DNA from: Thysanoteuthis rhombus
Lineage: Eukaryota > Mollusca > Cephalopoda > Oegopsida > Thysanoteuthidae
Direction of reading: 5' to 3'
Assembly: GCA_963457665.1 (NCBI GenBank)
Contig: OY735206.1
Coordinates: 61,046,205-61,110,204 of the forward strand
DNA: 64,000 nucleotides
Numbering within the stretch: position 1 is the stretch's first letter; the number at the start of each line of letters is the position of its first letter. A program made the position numbers and the translations under genes. This document shows, piece by piece, positions 62,775-64,000 of the stretch. Under the pieces are notes generated by a model, which made no database searches, was not told the DNA's origin, and saw nothing but the letters and a program-made list of their open reading frames with translations.

Positions 62775-64000
62775 CTCAAATTAAAAAAGAAAAAAAAAAT
62801 CATAGAATTGTAAGAATCAAAAATGGAGCGGAAAATAAATTTTCATGTATCGTAAAATCAAAAAATTTGGTAAATGTCAGGAGTATAAAACAAAGAAAAA
62901 TGGTAAACCTTCAAAACTGTCTACAGGCCATACTTCATAAATCGAAAAAAAAAATATTGAGATGTGCCATGATTTTGAATTCAAGTAAGCAGTGAAAATC
63001 TTTAGGGATAACAATGATGCTTGATTGTTGAATTGAAGAATATTTGGTTTTTATTTATCATTATGAAAGACAGTTTAAGGAAAAATAAACAATAAATCTT
63101 TTTTTCATGAAAGAATCCCCTAACAAAATGTGATTGTACTTGAAAAGTTTATTGCTGCCTTTTGCTGTTTTGGAAGGGACAGAAAGGTTGTAGATTATAT
63201 TAAAACTATTCCAACCTTGCCATCAAAAAAATGACAGCAATAAAAAAAAAAGTAATTTTGTGATTGCATTGTACTTATAAAATATCTAAACCATTATGTT
63301 GCACAGCCTTTTCTTGTTTTCATTCAATATTTCTTGAATACTAAACTAAGAGGTAAAATTGAGTAAAGATACAATTTATAAAGTTTAATGTCACATAAAT
63401 TTCGATTTCTACAAAGTTATGTTATCAGACATTAATGATGACGTAAGAAGATGAAAAATGCGCATTGCTAATTATCATGTTTGGATAATTTATGTGATAT
63501 TAGTTTCATCAATATTTATCTTTGCAATTAAATACAGCTCACAGCTATAATTACAAGTTGGTCTGTGCTATGCTAAAACAGGAAAATTCAATAAACCCAA
63601 AAAAGTGTATCAAAAGAAGCTTCATATGATAAAACAATTTTTCTTCAAATTAATAGTAAATATATATACATAGATATATACATGGTAGCAGTCATTCATT
63701 AATTAATACAAATTTGATTAAAAACCATAGACAAGGAATGTTTTTAATAACTGCATTGTTACAAATACATTGACAAATGTACAAACACCTTTTCACTCTA
63801 GCCTCAAGAAATCCATGTATTAGCTGAATTTTTATCTTGAGTTTTCGCCCTGTCATGTTTGATTTATGGAAAAGCATTTGGCTCATTTACATTGATAAGG
63901 AAGGAGATTATGTTGGAAAAATATTTTTTGTGCTGAATATATCCTTTTTTTCATCATTTGACTATGAACTCACTGATCTACCTATAAACAGGGGAGACCA
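62775..64000 (-). other. Intron upstream of E1 (continues outside)
   Basis: No exon encoding the N-terminal cysteine motif, transit sequence or start codon of GOGAT was found on the minus strand here. Only a mariner end is seen near 63890-64000. Confidence 0.7.
63890..64000 (+). mobile_element. Mariner-type 3' remnant, cut by the window edge
   Basis: GGAGATTATGTTGGAAAAAT reads GDYVGK, like the transposase C terminus at 40285, and TTTGACTATGAACTCACTGA then TCTACCTATAAA resembles the terminal region of the other copies. Confidence 0.45.

Noticed and set aside
1..64000. CRISPR arrays, bacterial operons, ribosome-binding sites, phage or plasmid functions
   Set aside because: The window is eukaryotic intronic DNA. 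The regular repeats seen are minisatellites with no variable spacers.
62775..64000. Promoter or first exon of GOGAT
   Set aside because: E1 begins inside the GATase domain in phase 0, and no sequence encoding the expected N-terminal cysteine segment is visible, so the first exon(s) must lie outside.

Overview
This is nuclear DNA of an animal, very probably an invertebrate. It is AT-rich, the coding exons are short, and almost everything else is intron filled with transposon debris and simple repeats. The several tRNA-derived SINE families, the 3' ends of an RTE/CR1-like LINE, mariner and Tc1 relics and long (TA)n tracts would fit a lophotrochozoan such as a mollusc, perhaps a cephalopod. The taxon is an inference from repeat style only; no sequence marker for it was found.

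One protein-coding gene occupies the whole window on the minus strand: a glutamate synthase (GOGAT) of the large, multi-domain type. Twenty-two consecutive exons (numbered here E1 to E22 in transcript order, from position 62774 down to 103) can be delimited to the base. All have GT-AG junctions, and their phases chain without a break into 3241 coding bases (about 1080 codons) with no stop. They cover most of the class-II glutamine amidotransferase domain (E1-E10), the central domain (E11-E14) and the first part of the FMN-binding synthase barrel (E15-E22). The start codon and N-terminal catalytic cysteine lie beyond the 64000 end. The rest of the FMN domain, the 3Fe-4S cysteines and any NAD(P)H-binding C-terminal part lie beyond position 1.

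Layout: 1-14.7 kb carries E22-E11, closely spaced; 14.7-20.4 kb is a repeat-filled intron with a 1.5 kb purine minisatellite; 20.4-24.3 kb carries E10-E8; 24.3-36.0 kb is an 11.8 kb intron of nested transposons; 36.0-45.6 kb carries E7-E3; 45.6-61.0 kb is a 15.4 kb intron; 61.0-62.8 kb carries E2 and E1. No second gene is supported.

The unusual features are repeats packed against splice sites: an 18-bp minisatellite that forms the polypyrimidine tract of E13, a 30-bp minisatellite just upstream of E9, a mariner MITE starting at +13 of the intron after E5, and a Tc1-type MITE 29 bp past the E1 donor. There is also a duplicated 5' edge of E7 split by an insertion with an exact 9-bp target-site duplication, a 5S rRNA-derived sequence with a repeated flanking body, and a tRNA-like repeat bracketed by (AT)n arrays.
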